This document shows, in pieces, positions 17,066 through 25,946 of a DNA stretch of 32,187 nt (the stretch's first letter is position 1; the number at the start of each line of letters is the position of its first letter). This DNA is from JANMZR01 sp031383555. Its GTDB lineage: Bacteria; Bacteroidota; Bacteroidia; Cytophagales; Spirosomataceae. Below the pieces are notes generated by a model. That model saw nothing but the letters and a program-made list of their open reading frames with translations. It was not told the DNA's origin and ran no database searches. The position numbers were made by a program, and so were the translations under genes. Location of the stretch: positions 1-32,187 of the forward strand of contig JANMZR010000172.1 in the NCBI GenBank assembly GCA_031383555.1, in the 5' to 3' direction.

Positions 17066-18451
17066 ATGGCAGGTCACTCACATTTTACTCCAAATAATGT
17101 AGAGGAGCATTTTGAATTTACAGCAGCCGCTAAAAAGAAAATATATATTAGCCTTTTAGTAGGTGTAATTATGTTTGCATTAGGTTGTATATTTTTGGCA
17201 AATGATATTGGCGAAAGTAGCCATGAAACTGCAGCCGTTGTCCATGAAAATCAAACCCATGCTGTTGAGGCAGCCTCTTCAGAAGCAGGTCATACAGAAA
17301 TAAAAGCAGCAACGGAGCATCATGGCTCAGTTTCAGGAGGCCATCATGAATACCATTGGACTAAAAGACTTTGGGCCAATCTTTGGTTGAATTCTGTATT
17401 TTTTGCAGGTTTGGCTGTTGTAGGTATGTTTTTTGTTTCCTTGCAATATTTGGCAAAAGCAGGTTGGTCATCCGTGCTGAAAAGAGTTCCAGAGGCATTC
17501 CCAGCCTTTTTACCAATTGTTGGCGTGTTAATGTTAATCATATTTATATTTGGTGGGCACGATTTATTTCATTGGACTAACGATGCATTATATGATAAAG
17601 CAAGCCCAGAATACGATAAAATTATTGCTGGAAAACAAGGATTCTTAAATAAGCCTTTTTATATAATCCGTTTATTACTTTATTTCGGTGTATGGTATGG
17701 CCTATGGAGATGGTTAAGAGGCAAATCTTTACAAGAAGATGAAATTGGAGGCAATGACAACTTTTACACTATGGTGAAAATTGGTACAGCTTTCATCGTT
17801 TTCTTCGGAATAACCTCATCTACAGCTGCTTGGGACTGGACAATGGCAATAGATACTCACTGGTTTTCAACTATGTTTGGTTGGTATCATTTTGCCTCAT
17901 GGCATGTAAGTTGCTATTGTGTAATCACTTTAGCCGTTTTGTTTTTGAAAGACAAAGGATATATGAAATATGTAAATGAAAGTCATTTACATGATTTAGG
18001 GAAATTTATTTTCGGCTTCTCTATTTTCTGGTCTTATGTGTGGTTTGCACAATTTTTATTAATTTATTATGCCAACTTACCTGAGGAAACTATTTATTTC
18101 AAAGAACGATGGGAAGGTCACGATGGAATATTCAAAACGCCATTAATATTATCAGTACTTCTAAATTTTGCTTTCCCATTACTTTGGTTTATGACTAGAG
18201 ATGCCAAAAGATCTGCAACATTCATGAAAGTAGGAGCCTGTGGTTTATTGATGGGACATTATTTAGACTTTTATCAAATGATTATGCCAGGTACAGTAGG
18301 TAAACACGCTGGCTTTGGACTTTTAGAATTTGGAACAATCATAATATTTGCATCTGTGTTTATATATGTGGTATCAGTTCAATTGACAAAAGCATCTTTA
18401 GTGCCGAAGAATCATCCTTTCTTAGAGGAAGCTTTGCATCATGATATTTAA
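17066..18451 (+). CDS. actF: Alternative complex III subunit ActF
   Basis: A 461-residue polytopic membrane subunit, a shortened relative of ActC with about ten helices. The first helix (around residues 25-46) is followed by a His- and Glu-rich soluble loop. The rest contains DWTMAIDTHWFSTMFGWYHF, ESHLHDLGKFIFGFSIFWSY, LIYYANLPEETIYF, and LDFYQMIMPGTVGKHAGFG. Together with the closing VPKNHPFLEEALHH, these identify ActF. It forms part of the membrane core of the complex. coxB follows after 62 bases. Confidence 0.94.
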   Translation: MAGHSHFTPNNVEEHFEFTAAAKKKIYISLLVGVIMFALGCIFLANDIGESSHETAAVVHENQTHAVEAASSEAGHTEIKAATEHHGSVSGGHHEYHWTKRLWANLWLNSVFFAGLAVVGMFFVSLQYLAKAGWSSVLKRVPEAFPAFLPIVGVLMLIIFIFGGHDLFHWTNDALYDKASPEYDKIIAGKQGFLNKPFYIIRLLLYFGVWYGLWRWLRGKSLQEDEIGGNDNFYTMVKIGTAFIVFFGITSSTAAWDWTMAIDTHWFSTMFGWYHFASWHVSCYCVITLAVLFLKDKGYMKYVNESHLHDLGKFIFGFSIFWSYVWFAQFLLIYYANLPEETIYFKERWEGHDGIFKTPLILSVLLNFAFPLLWFMTRDAKRSATFMKVGACGLLMGHYLDFYQMIMPGTVGKHAGFGLLEFGTIIIFASVFIYVVSVQLTKASLVPKNHPFLEEALHHDI

Positions 18452-18513
18452 ATAAAAAAAATCAAACTTTTTTAATTTTAATAAGTTATAACAATACAAT
18501 AAAAATTAATTCA

Positions 18514-19596
18514 ATGAATATATTAGCGGGTATTTTAGCTCTCGTATTTTTAGTTTTATCCATTCTTGTGATTACAAGAAGTGGAAAACTAGCCAAATCA
18601 CTAAGTGTTTCTGAAGTTGAAGCTGATTATTCAGCTGTAACATCTAGCAATAAAGCTAATGCTATTGGTTTTGTATTGTTTTTTGTAATTGGATGTGTTT
18701 TAGGCGTTTGGTCATTTATCAATTCAATGCCTCAAATGTTTCAAAAGCCAAATTCTATTCATGGTATTGGTACAGACAATATGTTTTGGATTTCGATGTC
18801 AGTGGTTACATTTGCATTCTTTGCTACTCTATTTTTATTATATTGGTATTTCCATGAAAAATAAAATAAAAATCCAGTAGCAAAGTTTTACCCAGAAAAT
18901 CATACATTAGAATTAATTTGGACAGTAGTTCCTGCAATTATAATGGCAGGTTTGGTTTTTTCAGGATGGAAATCTTGGTCTGCAATAATGTCAGAAGCGC
19001 CTAAAGACGCAATTGTAATTGAGGTAATTGGGCAACAATTTGGATGGAAGGTTAGATACGCTGGCGTAGATAATAATGTATTAGGGAATTATGATTATAA
19101 AAAAATAGATAACACAAACGATTTAGGTATTGATTTATCAGATGAAAATTCCTTTGATGATTTCATTCCTGCTGAAATGCATTTACCAAAAGGTGTTCCT
19201 GTTTTATTGAAAATTCGTGCCAAAGACGTATTACATAGTGTATTTATGCCAGATATGCGTGTAAAGATGGATGCTGTACCTGGAATGCCAACTAAGTTTT
19301 GGTTTACGGCCACAGCAACAACCGAAGAAAAACGTGCTGAAAAAGAAAATCAAGATTATAATTTCAAAATTAATTGCGCTGAAGTTTGTGGCAATGGTCA
19401 TTATACAATGTCTATAATTTTTAAAGTAGATGAGCCTGAAGATTTCAAAAAATGGTATGCTGAACAGAAATCATTCTTAACCATGTTTCCAGAATACTTG
19501 GATAAAGTACCAGAAAAGTTAAGATCCAAAGCAGCCAAATATGCAAGTCCGGCACCTACTGAAGTTGAAACACCAGTAACTGTTGCATCAAATTAA
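18514..19596 (+). CDS. coxB: Cytochrome c oxidase subunit II, interrupted by an in-frame TAA
   Basis: 361 codons in one frame, with TAA at 18862-18864 (codon 117). Before the stop are an N-terminal helix, a second helix (NAIGFVLFFVIGCVLGVWSF) and TM1 (WISMSVVTFAFFATLFLLYW). After the stop come the conserved linker KNPVAKFYPENHTLELIW, TM2 and the CuA domain. The CuA ligands are present: His241 (VLHSVFMPD), Cys288, Glu290, Cys292, His296 and Met299 in CAEVCGNGHYTM. There is no fused cytochrome c domain. The stop sits in the loop between TM1 and TM2, where related proteins have a YxYxxxxNRxA-type sequence, so a Tyr codon (TAC/TAT) is a likely original. Unless read through, repaired in the true sequence or restarted at ATG 18943, no normal CuA subunit would be made. 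Confidence 0.85.
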
Positions 19597-19639
19597 TTAA
19601 AAAAAAGAAGTTTAGAAATATAAATATAATTTTATAGAT

Positions 19640-21523
19640 ATGTTAGCTACCGAAACACAAACAAGCGATACCCATGCGCATCACGAAGAGCATGAACACC
19701 ACGAATTAGGTTTTGTTCAAAAATACATTTTTTCAGAAGACCATAAAACAATTGCCAAACAATACTTGATTTCAGGTCTTATTTGGGCATTTTTTGGTGG
19801 TGCAATGTCTATACTTTTCAGACTTCAATTGGGTTTTCCTGATATGAGTATGGAGTTTTTAAGACCAGTATTAGGGCATTGGATTACTTCTGATGGTAAA
19901 TTGGAAACTGAATTTTACCTAGCCTTAGTAACCATGCATGGAACAGTGATGGTATTTTTTGTATTAACCGCTGGTTTATCAGGAACTTTTTCGAATTTTC
20001 TGATTCCTTTACAGGTGGGTGCTCGAGACATGGCTTCAGGCTTTATTAATATGCTTTCTTATTGGTTCTTTTTTATATCAAGTTGTATCATGTTTGCCTC
20101 TCTGTTTGTAGAAACGGGTCCTGCTTCAGGAGGTTGGGTAATTTATCCGCCATTAAGTGCCTTACCTCAAGCCATGCCTGGCTCAGGATTAGGTATGACC
20201 TTGTGGATTTTCTCAATGGCAATATTTGTTGTGTCGGCATTAATGGGAGGTATAAACTATATCTGTACTGTAATTAACTTAAGAACGAGAGGTATGTCAT
20301 TCACCAAATTACCGTTAACAATTTGGGCGTTTTTCTTAACTGCAGTTTTAGGGTTATTGTCATTCCCTGTTTTATTTTCAGGTGTATTATTGTTATTTTT
20401 TGATCGTACTTTCGGTACCTCTTTTTACTTATCTGAAATATATATTGGTGGCGAGGCTTTGCCAAATATTGGTGGAAGTGCAATTCTTTATCAACACTTA
20501 TTTTGGTTTTTAGGGCACCCTGAGGTTTATATTGTATTATTACCAGCGCTTGGTATCACGTCTGAAATTATAGCGACCAATTCACGCAAGCCAATTTTTG
20601 GTTACCGTGCTATGATATTCTCAATGATTGGAATCTCATTTTTGGCCTTTATCGTTTGGGCACATCATATGTTTGTTACAGGTATGAATCCATTCTTAGG
20701 ATCCGTATTTATGTTTTTAACTTTAATAATTGCTGTTCCATCTGCCGTTAAATCCTTTAACTATATTACAACGCTTTGGAAAGGAAATATAGTTTTTACA
20801 CCTGCCATGCTTTTCTCAATTGGTCTGGTATCCTTATTTATTTCAGGCGGCTTAACAGGTCTTATTTTAGGTAATTCTGCTTTGGATATTCAGTTACACG
20901 ATACTTATTTTGTAGTAGCCCACTTCCACCTTGTTATGGGAGCTGCTTCATTTTTTGGATTTGTAGCTGGAGTTTATCATTGGTTCCCTAAAATGTTTGG
21001 CAAGATGATGAACCCAACCTTAGGCTATATCCACTTCTGGATGACCTTTGCTGGTATTTATTTGGTGTTTTTCCCAATGCACTATATTGGAATAGCAGGT
21101 TTCCCTAGAAGGTATTACGCTTTTACCTCAGTGAATGGATTTGAAGATTTTACTGATATGAATAAATTTATAACTATTGCTGCAGGTATTACATTTGCAT
21201 CACAAGCGTTATTTGCTTATAATTTTATTTCTTCAATATTTAAGGGTAAAACTGCCCCATTAAATCCTTGGAAATCAAACACATTAGAGTGGACAACGCC
21301 TATAAATCCAGAACATGGTAACTGGCCTGGCAATATTCCAGCAGTTTATCGTTGGCCATACGATTATAGTAAACCAGGTGCGCCAGATGATTTTATTCCT
21401 CAAAATGTACCGTACTCTGCAACACCTGAGTCGAACTTGCCTCATGAAAATGACGAAATCGCCAAAGAAAAGGAAATTGAAGGATTACTTCCTTATCAAA
21501 ACGAGTCTTATATAGGTAGATAA
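19640..21523 (+). CDS. coxA: Cytochrome c oxidase subunit I
   Basis: A 627-residue catalytic subunit of an A-type heme-copper oxidase. The heme a ligands are His100 (VTMHGTVMVFF) and His430. The CuB ligands are His293, cross-linked in this family to Tyr297 (GHPEVYI), and His342-His343 (WAHHMF). The heme a3 ligand is His428 (VAHFHLVMG). Glu295 in GHPEVY marks the A1 D-channel class. The fold is complete, including PASGGWVIYPPLSA and FPRRYYAF. An N-terminal His-rich tail (DTHAHHEEHEHH) may face copper delivery. A strong terminator follows at 21561. Confidence 0.96.
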   Translation: MLATETQTSDTHAHHEEHEHHELGFVQKYIFSEDHKTIAKQYLISGLIWAFFGGAMSILFRLQLGFPDMSMEFLRPVLGHWITSDGKLETEFYLALVTMHGTVMVFFVLTAGLSGTFSNFLIPLQVGARDMASGFINMLSYWFFFISSCIMFASLFVETGPASGGWVIYPPLSALPQAMPGSGLGMTLWIFSMAIFVVSALMGGINYICTVINLRTRGMSFTKLPLTIWAFFLTAVLGLLSFPVLFSGVLLLFFDRTFGTSFYLSEIYIGGEALPNIGGSAILYQHLFWFLGHPEVYIVLLPALGITSEIIATNSRKPIFGYRAMIFSMIGISFLAFIVWAHHMFVTGMNPFLGSVFMFLTLIIAVPSAVKSFNYITTLWKGNIVFTPAMLFSIGLVSLFISGGLTGLILGNSALDIQLHDTYFVVAHFHLVMGAASFFGFVAGVYHWFPKMFGKMMNPTLGYIHFWMTFAGIYLVFFPMHYIGIAGFPRRYYAFTSVNGFEDFTDMNKFITIAAGITFASQALFAYNFISSIFKGKTAPLNPWKSNTLEWTTPINPEHGNWPGNIPAVYRWPYDYSKPGAPDDFIPQNVPYSATPESNLPHENDEIAKEKEIEGLLPYQNESYIGR

Positions 21524-21560
21524 TATATCTTTATAGATAAGTCTGCAGATAAAAATAGTT

Positions 21561-21597
21561 TTAAGAGAAGGTTCAATAACTTTCTCTTAATTTTTTT
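21561..21597 (+). terminator. Intrinsic terminator after coxA
   Basis: A 13-base stem (TTAAGAGAAGGTT / AACTTTCTCTTAA, one G-T pair) with a four-base CAAT loop, followed by seven T. It splits the act-coxBA unit from the heme A synthesis and accessory genes. Confidence 0.9.
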
Positions 21598-21637
21598 AGA
21601 ACGATATAAAAAAGCTATTTCGATAAATATAAAAAAT

Positions 21638-22591
21638 ATGAATTTCCAAAAATTTGGAATTCTTACCATTGTTTCCGTATATCTTTTAATATTCGTTGGT
21701 GGCGTGGTTAGAAGTACAGGATCAGGAATGGGGTGTCCTGATTGGCCCAAATGTTTTGGAATGTGGGTCCCACCAACAACTATAGACGAGTTACCTTTAA
21801 ATTACCAAGATATTTACGGTGCCAAACTTAAAGGTGAGGTAATATTTAATCCCATAAAAACATGGATCGAGTATTTGAATCGTCTTTTAGGTGCATTAAT
21901 TGGAGTTTTTGTGTTTGTTACCTTCTTATTTTCAACAAAATACTGGAATTCAAATAGAAAAATTACTCTTTGGTCGGGTTTGGCTGTATTATTGACTGGG
22001 TTTCAAGGTTGGGTTGGTTCAAAGGTTGTATCATCAGAATTGGCAACCTATATGATAAGTGCACATATGTTAATAGCAATTTTGATTGTTTTAATATTAA
22101 TTTTTGTTTTATTCAAGTCTAGTTTTTTAAATGGATTAAAAGAAGTAAAGCCTAGAAAGGGGACAATAGGTCTTATCTGGGTGGTATTTTTTATTACAAT
22201 GATTCAAGTATTTTTAGGAACACAAGTTCGAGAAAAAATAGATATTGTAGCAAAAGCAATAGGAGAATCCGGTAGAGGTGATTGGGTTGAAAATGTGGGA
22301 ATAAATTTTTTAATTCACCGATCATTTTCAATAATAATTGTTTCATCTCATATTTATTTGTTTTTAAAACTCAGAAAGTTAGTAGACATTAAAACAGTTG
22401 TAAAATTGAATAATAGTTTGTTAATTATTATTGGATTGGAAATACTATCTGGAATTTCATTGAATTATTTAGGTTTTCCAGCATTGTTGCAACCCTTTCA
22501 TTTAACATTAGCAATAATTGCTTTAGGAATTCAAAGTTTATTAATTTTCACCTTTACTCAAGGTAGTAGTTTAGAATTAAAAAATATATAG
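21638..22591 (+). CDS. ctaA: Heme A synthase (COX15/CtaA family)
   Basis: A 317-residue, eight-helix membrane protein that oxidises the C8 methyl of heme O to give heme A. Family landmarks are VVRSTGSGMGCPDWPKCFG near residue 24 and the ligand-bearing stretches YLNRLLGALIG, ISAHMLIA, FLIHRSFS and QPFHLTLA, which contain the expected histidines of the two heme sites. The extracellular loop holds Cys residues in GCPDWPKC, as in COX15-type enzymes. ctaB starts two bases after its TAG, so the two are translationally close and act in sequence. Confidence 0.93.
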   Translation: MNFQKFGILTIVSVYLLIFVGGVVRSTGSGMGCPDWPKCFGMWVPPTTIDELPLNYQDIYGAKLKGEVIFNPIKTWIEYLNRLLGALIGVFVFVTFLFSTKYWNSNRKITLWSGLAVLLTGFQGWVGSKVVSSELATYMISAHMLIAILIVLILIFVLFKSSFLNGLKEVKPRKGTIGLIWVVFFITMIQVFLGTQVREKIDIVAKAIGESGRGDWVENVGINFLIHRSFSIIIVSSHIYLFLKLRKLVDIKTVVKLNNSLLIIIGLEILSGISLNYLGFPALLQPFHLTLAIIALGIQSLLIFTFTQGSSLELKNI

Positions 22592-22593
22592 AG

Positions 22594-23490
22594 ATGCAAT
22601 CAACATCAGTTGCAAAAGATTCTTTCCAGCTTACTTTAAAATTAAAGGCTTATTTTGAGCTTTTGAAATTTCGCCTTTCTGCGCTTGTTGCTTTCTCTGG
22701 CACATTTGGTTATTATTTGGGATTGAATAATCATATTGATTGGGCTAAACTTTTGTTGTTTTCCTTCGCAGCATTTTGTTTAACTGGCTCCGCCAATATT
22801 GTAAATCAAATAAAAGAAATTGATTTTGATGCTTTAATGAAACGCACAAAAGGGCGACCATTGCCTACTAAGCGGCTAACCATCAATGAAGCTGCGGTTT
22901 TTTCTGGAATTTTATTTGTTATTTCAGTTGTCCTTTTATACTTTTTTTTCAACCAACGAGCTGCATTATTAGGTGTTTTATCATTTGTACTTTATGGTTT
23001 TGTGTATACTCCTTTGAAAAGAGTTGGCCCAATTGCTGTTTTTGTTGGGGCTTTTCCTGGCGCATTTCCTCCTATGATTGGCTGGGTGGCGGCCACAGGA
23101 ATGTTTGGAATGGAGGCTGGCATTTTGTTTGCAATTCAATTTTTCTGGCAATTTCCACATTTTTGGGCCATTGCGTGGGTGGCTGATGAAGACTATACGG
23201 CAGCAGGTTTCAAGATGTTACCAAATGCTGGCAAGAAAGACTTACAAACTGCCGTAACAATGATGATATACACCATATTTTTAGTGCCATTAGGCTTTGT
23301 GCCTTATTTGTTGGGCATGACTGGTTTTAACTCAGCAATAGTAGCCGTTACATGTGCAATATTATTTTTATGCCAAACCTTTTATTTAATGAAAAATACA
23401 TCAGATAAGGCTGCTTTAATGATTATGTTTGGCTAATTTTTATATTTACCTATTGTGCAAATTGCTTATTTATTAGATAAAATAAATTAA
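22594..23490 (+). CDS. ctaB: Protoheme IX farnesyltransferase (heme O synthase), with an in-frame TAA near the C-terminus
   Basis: A UbiA-family membrane prenyltransferase that adds farnesyl to heme b, making heme O for CtaA. It contains the polyprenyl-diphosphate site ANIVNQIKEIDFDALMKRT (Asn71, Asp77, Asp79), TKGRPLPT, YTPLKRVGPIAVFVGAFPGA and FWQFPHFWAIAWVADEDY. The frame meets TAA at 23434-23436 (codon 281), right after MIMFG. The same frame then continues with FLYLPIVQIAYLLDKIN to a second TAA at 23488-23490. That matches the normal MFxSFxYLP ending of the family, and it lies two bases before the next gene. The intended end is therefore 23490 (298 residues). The stop sits where Ser is usual. 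Truncation would remove the last helix. Confidence 0.88.
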
Positions 23491-23492
23491 AT

Positions 23493-24077
23493 ATGAATAC
23501 TCAAAATCCAAATTTACCGACCAATATTGGTCAAAACCTTTCGATGAATCCAAAGAAGTTTTTACTGTGGTTAGCTATCGTGAGTATAATTATGATGTTC
23601 GCTGCTTTTACATCAGCCTATTTAGTAAGGCGTGCAGAAGGAAATTGGTTGGAGTTTAATATACCAATTATTTTTACCTATAGTACAGCTATACTTCTAG
23701 TTAGTAGTTTTACGATGCATTTATCTTATTGGGCGGCAAAAAAAGACCATTTTTTGCTAATCAGTTCATCAATTTCTATTACTTTTGTACTAGGAATTGT
23801 TTTCCTGATCATGCAAGTAATAGGTTGGGTTGAATTAACCAAAAATAATGTATTTTTGGTAGGTAATCCTTCTGGTTCTTTTTTTTATGTTATAAGTGGC
23901 TTGCATGGTTTACATATAGTTTCGGCATTAATTGTGCTTATATTTGCTTTAGTAGCCACTTTTAAAACTAAAGTGCATGCCAAGCAATTAAATCAAATAG
24001 AAATGTGTGTTACTTATTGGCACTTTCTTGATTTGTTGTGGTTGTATTTATTTTTCTTTTTATTGTATAATAACTAA
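23493..24077 (+). CDS. Cytochrome c oxidase subunit III-like protein (first copy)
   Basis: A 194-residue subunit III family protein with five predicted helices. It contains AFTSAYLVRRAEGNW near residue 40, the GLHGLHIVSALIVL helix and the ending MCVTYWHFLDLLWLYLF, typical of heme-copper oxidase subunit III. Bacteroidota oxidase clusters often carry two consecutive subunit III genes, the first being this shorter form. It is 18 bases upstream of the second copy. Confidence 0.9.
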   Translation: MNTQNPNLPTNIGQNLSMNPKKFLLWLAIVSIIMMFAAFTSAYLVRRAEGNWLEFNIPIIFTYSTAILLVSSFTMHLSYWAAKKDHFLLISSSISITFVLGIVFLIMQVIGWVELTKNNVFLVGNPSGSFFYVISGLHGLHIVSALIVLIFALVATFKTKVHAKQLNQIEMCVTYWHFLDLLWLYLFFFLLYNN

Positions 24078-24095
24078 ATTTTTAAAGCTTACGAA

Positions 24096-24803
24096 ATGTC
24101 TGATTACGCTCCTTCGGCTAATGTTCCTGATAAATTTTCTTGGTGGGGAGGCTCTGAGCCTTTAAAAGCCAGCTATGGCAAACTGATGATGTGGTTTTTC
24201 CTATTGTCGGATACCTTCACCTTCTCAGCCTTGTTGGTTACCTATGGTATGTTGCGTTTCAGCATGCCATCATATACAGGCCTGCATAAAGATTTTACGT
24301 TTTCAACAGAATATTGGCCAATACCAGACAAGGTTTTTGAAGCAGTGCCATTTTTACATGGCATTTCATTACCTCTTGTTTTTGTTGGTATAATGACGTT
24401 TATTTTGATTTTTAGCTCTGTAACTATGGTATTGGCAGTTGAAGCTGGCCATAGAAAAGACAGAGCTGACGTAGAAAAATGGATGCTTTGGACTATTCTT
24501 GGCGGTTTTACTTTTTTGGGCTCACAGGCTTGGGAATGGACACATATGATACAAGCAGGTTCATCATTAAAGAGTAATCCATATGGTCCTTCTGCATTTG
24601 GTGGTCTATTTTTCTTTATTACTGGTTTTCATGGCACACACGTATTTTCGGGTGTAATTTTGAATATCTTGATATTTTTCAACACATCGATGGGTGTGTA
24701 TGAGCGTCGTGGGCATTATGAAATGGTAGAAAAAGTAGGTCTATATTGGCACTTTGTAGACCTCGTTTGGGTATTCGTATTTACCTTCTTTTACATGGTT
24801 TAA
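24096..24803 (+). CDS. coxC: Cytochrome c oxidase subunit III (second copy)
   Basis: A 235-residue subunit III. An N-terminal soluble stretch with KFSWWGGSEP leads to helices including MMWFFLLSDTFTFSALLVTY. A long loop around the WPIPDKVF segment follows, then FTFLGSQAWEWTHMI and TGFHGTHVFSGVILN, and the closing YWHFVDLVWVFVFTFFYMV. It stabilises subunit I and supports proton uptake. It shares only the C-terminal signature closely with the preceding copy, so the pair is an old duplication rather than a recent one. Confidence 0.93.
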   Translation: MSDYAPSANVPDKFSWWGGSEPLKASYGKLMMWFFLLSDTFTFSALLVTYGMLRFSMPSYTGLHKDFTFSTEYWPIPDKVFEAVPFLHGISLPLVFVGIMTFILIFSSVTMVLAVEAGHRKDRADVEKWMLWTILGGFTFLGSQAWEWTHMIQAGSSLKSNPYGPSAFGGLFFFITGFHGTHVFSGVILNILIFFNTSMGVYERRGHYEMVEKVGLYWHFVDLVWVFVFTFFYMV

Positions 24804-24833
24804 TTTTAAAAAAAATAAAATACTAAAATAGTT

Positions 24834-25157
24834 ATGTCACATTCCCCTACTATTCATCAAGAAGGTCAAGAACAAGTTATTGCACCTGCTCAAACCAAAA
24901 CTATTTGGCGCACTTTTGTAATACTTTTAATCGCAACTTGTGTCGAATTCGCTATTGCGTTTGGTTTGCCACAAGAAATGAAGTATTTAAGAATTTCAAT
25001 ATTCGTGGTATTGACAATTTTTAAAGCATTTTTTATTGTTGGAGAATTTATGCATTTAAAGCATGAAGTAAAAACCTTAATTTGGATGATATTAATACCA
25101 ACAGGATTCATAGTATGGTTGTTAATTGCTTTGGTATACGAGGGGGGCTCTCACTAG
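24834..25157 (+). CDS. Cytochrome c oxidase subunit IV family protein
   Basis: A 107-residue protein with three predicted helices (IWRTFVILLIATCVEFAIAF, LRISIFVVLTIFKAFFIVGE, LIWMILIPTGFIVWLLIALV). It also carries the short FMHLKHE motif found in bacterial subunit IV (CtaF/COX4-like) proteins. Position directly after subunit III supports the call. Confidence 0.88.
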   Translation: MSHSPTIHQEGQEQVIAPAQTKTIWRTFVILLIATCVEFAIAFGLPQEMKYLRISIFVVLTIFKAFFIVGEFMHLKHEVKTLIWMILIPTGFIVWLLIALVYEGGSH

Positions 25158-25223
25158 AGTTTCAGTTTTTAAATACTGATTTATTGATTGGTTTTTAGCT
25201 TAAAGTGAATTTTTATTAAATAT

Positions 25224-25946
25224 ATGAAACGATTTAAAAAGGCCGGAATACTAATTTTAACATTAGTAGTACCGGCTTTAATTTTTTTATTTTTAAAGCT
25301 TTTTGGGCAAAATCATTTTGTATTGCCAAGGTATATTCCGGTGATAGATTCGGCTACCAATGAGCCAATAATGAAAAAAAGACTTGATCCAATTATGAAT
25401 CAGGAAATTGTTGACACGGTGTTTCGTACCATTCCAGCTTTTTCATTTATTGATCAGGATAGTGCTGTTTTTTCTAGTGAAAACACCAAAGGCAAAATAT
25501 ACGTTGCCAACTTTATTTTTACTCGTTGTGGCTTGATTTGCCCTAAAGTAACCAACCAATTAGCCAGAGTTCAGGATGCATTTTTGGACAAAGATGATGT
25601 GATTTTTGTATCACATACTGTTGACCCTCTGTATGATAAGCCTCATGTATTAAAAAAATACGCTATAAAAAATGATGCTATTAAAAACAAATGGTTTTTT
25701 GTTACCGGCGATAAGGGTGAACTTTATAAAATGGCTTTGAAAGGATATTTTATTCCTGTCTCAGATGCGTCTGTTTATAATAAGGCCATTACTAATCCAG
25801 ATGAGGCTTTTATTCACTCTGAAAAAATGATTTTGGTGGATAAAGAAGGTGTAATCCGTGGCTTTTATGATGGAGCCGACCCTAAAGAGATAGATAGATT
25901 AATGGTAGAAATTAAAATATTGAGAGACATTTACGCTAAAATATAA
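25224..25946 (+). CDS. SCO1/SenC family copper chaperone
   Basis: A 240-residue membrane-anchored thioredoxin-fold protein that helps load the CuA site of subunit II. An N-terminal anchor (ILILTLVVPALIFLFLKLF) is followed by the SCO domain. The copper ligands Cys102 and Cys106 lie in TRCGLICPK and His198 in FIHSEKMILVD, and all are present. The segment VSHTVDPLYDKP is typical of the family. The next gene overlaps its stop by one base (TAATG). Confidence 0.94.
   Translation: MKRFKKAGILILTLVVPALIFLFLKLFGQNHFVLPRYIPVIDSATNEPIMKKRLDPIMNQEIVDTVFRTIPAFSFIDQDSAVFSSENTKGKIYVANFIFTRCGLICPKVTNQLARVQDAFLDKDDVIFVSHTVDPLYDKPHVLKKYAIKNDAIKNKWFFVTGDKGELYKMALKGYFIPVSDASVYNKAITNPDEAFIHSEKMILVDKEGVIRGFYDGADPKEIDRLMVEIKILRDIYAKI

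Noticed and set aside
18862..23436. TAA recoding to one amino acid in coxB and ctaB
   Set aside because: TAA is the normal stop of most genes here, and the replaced residues appear to differ (Tyr-like and Ser-like).
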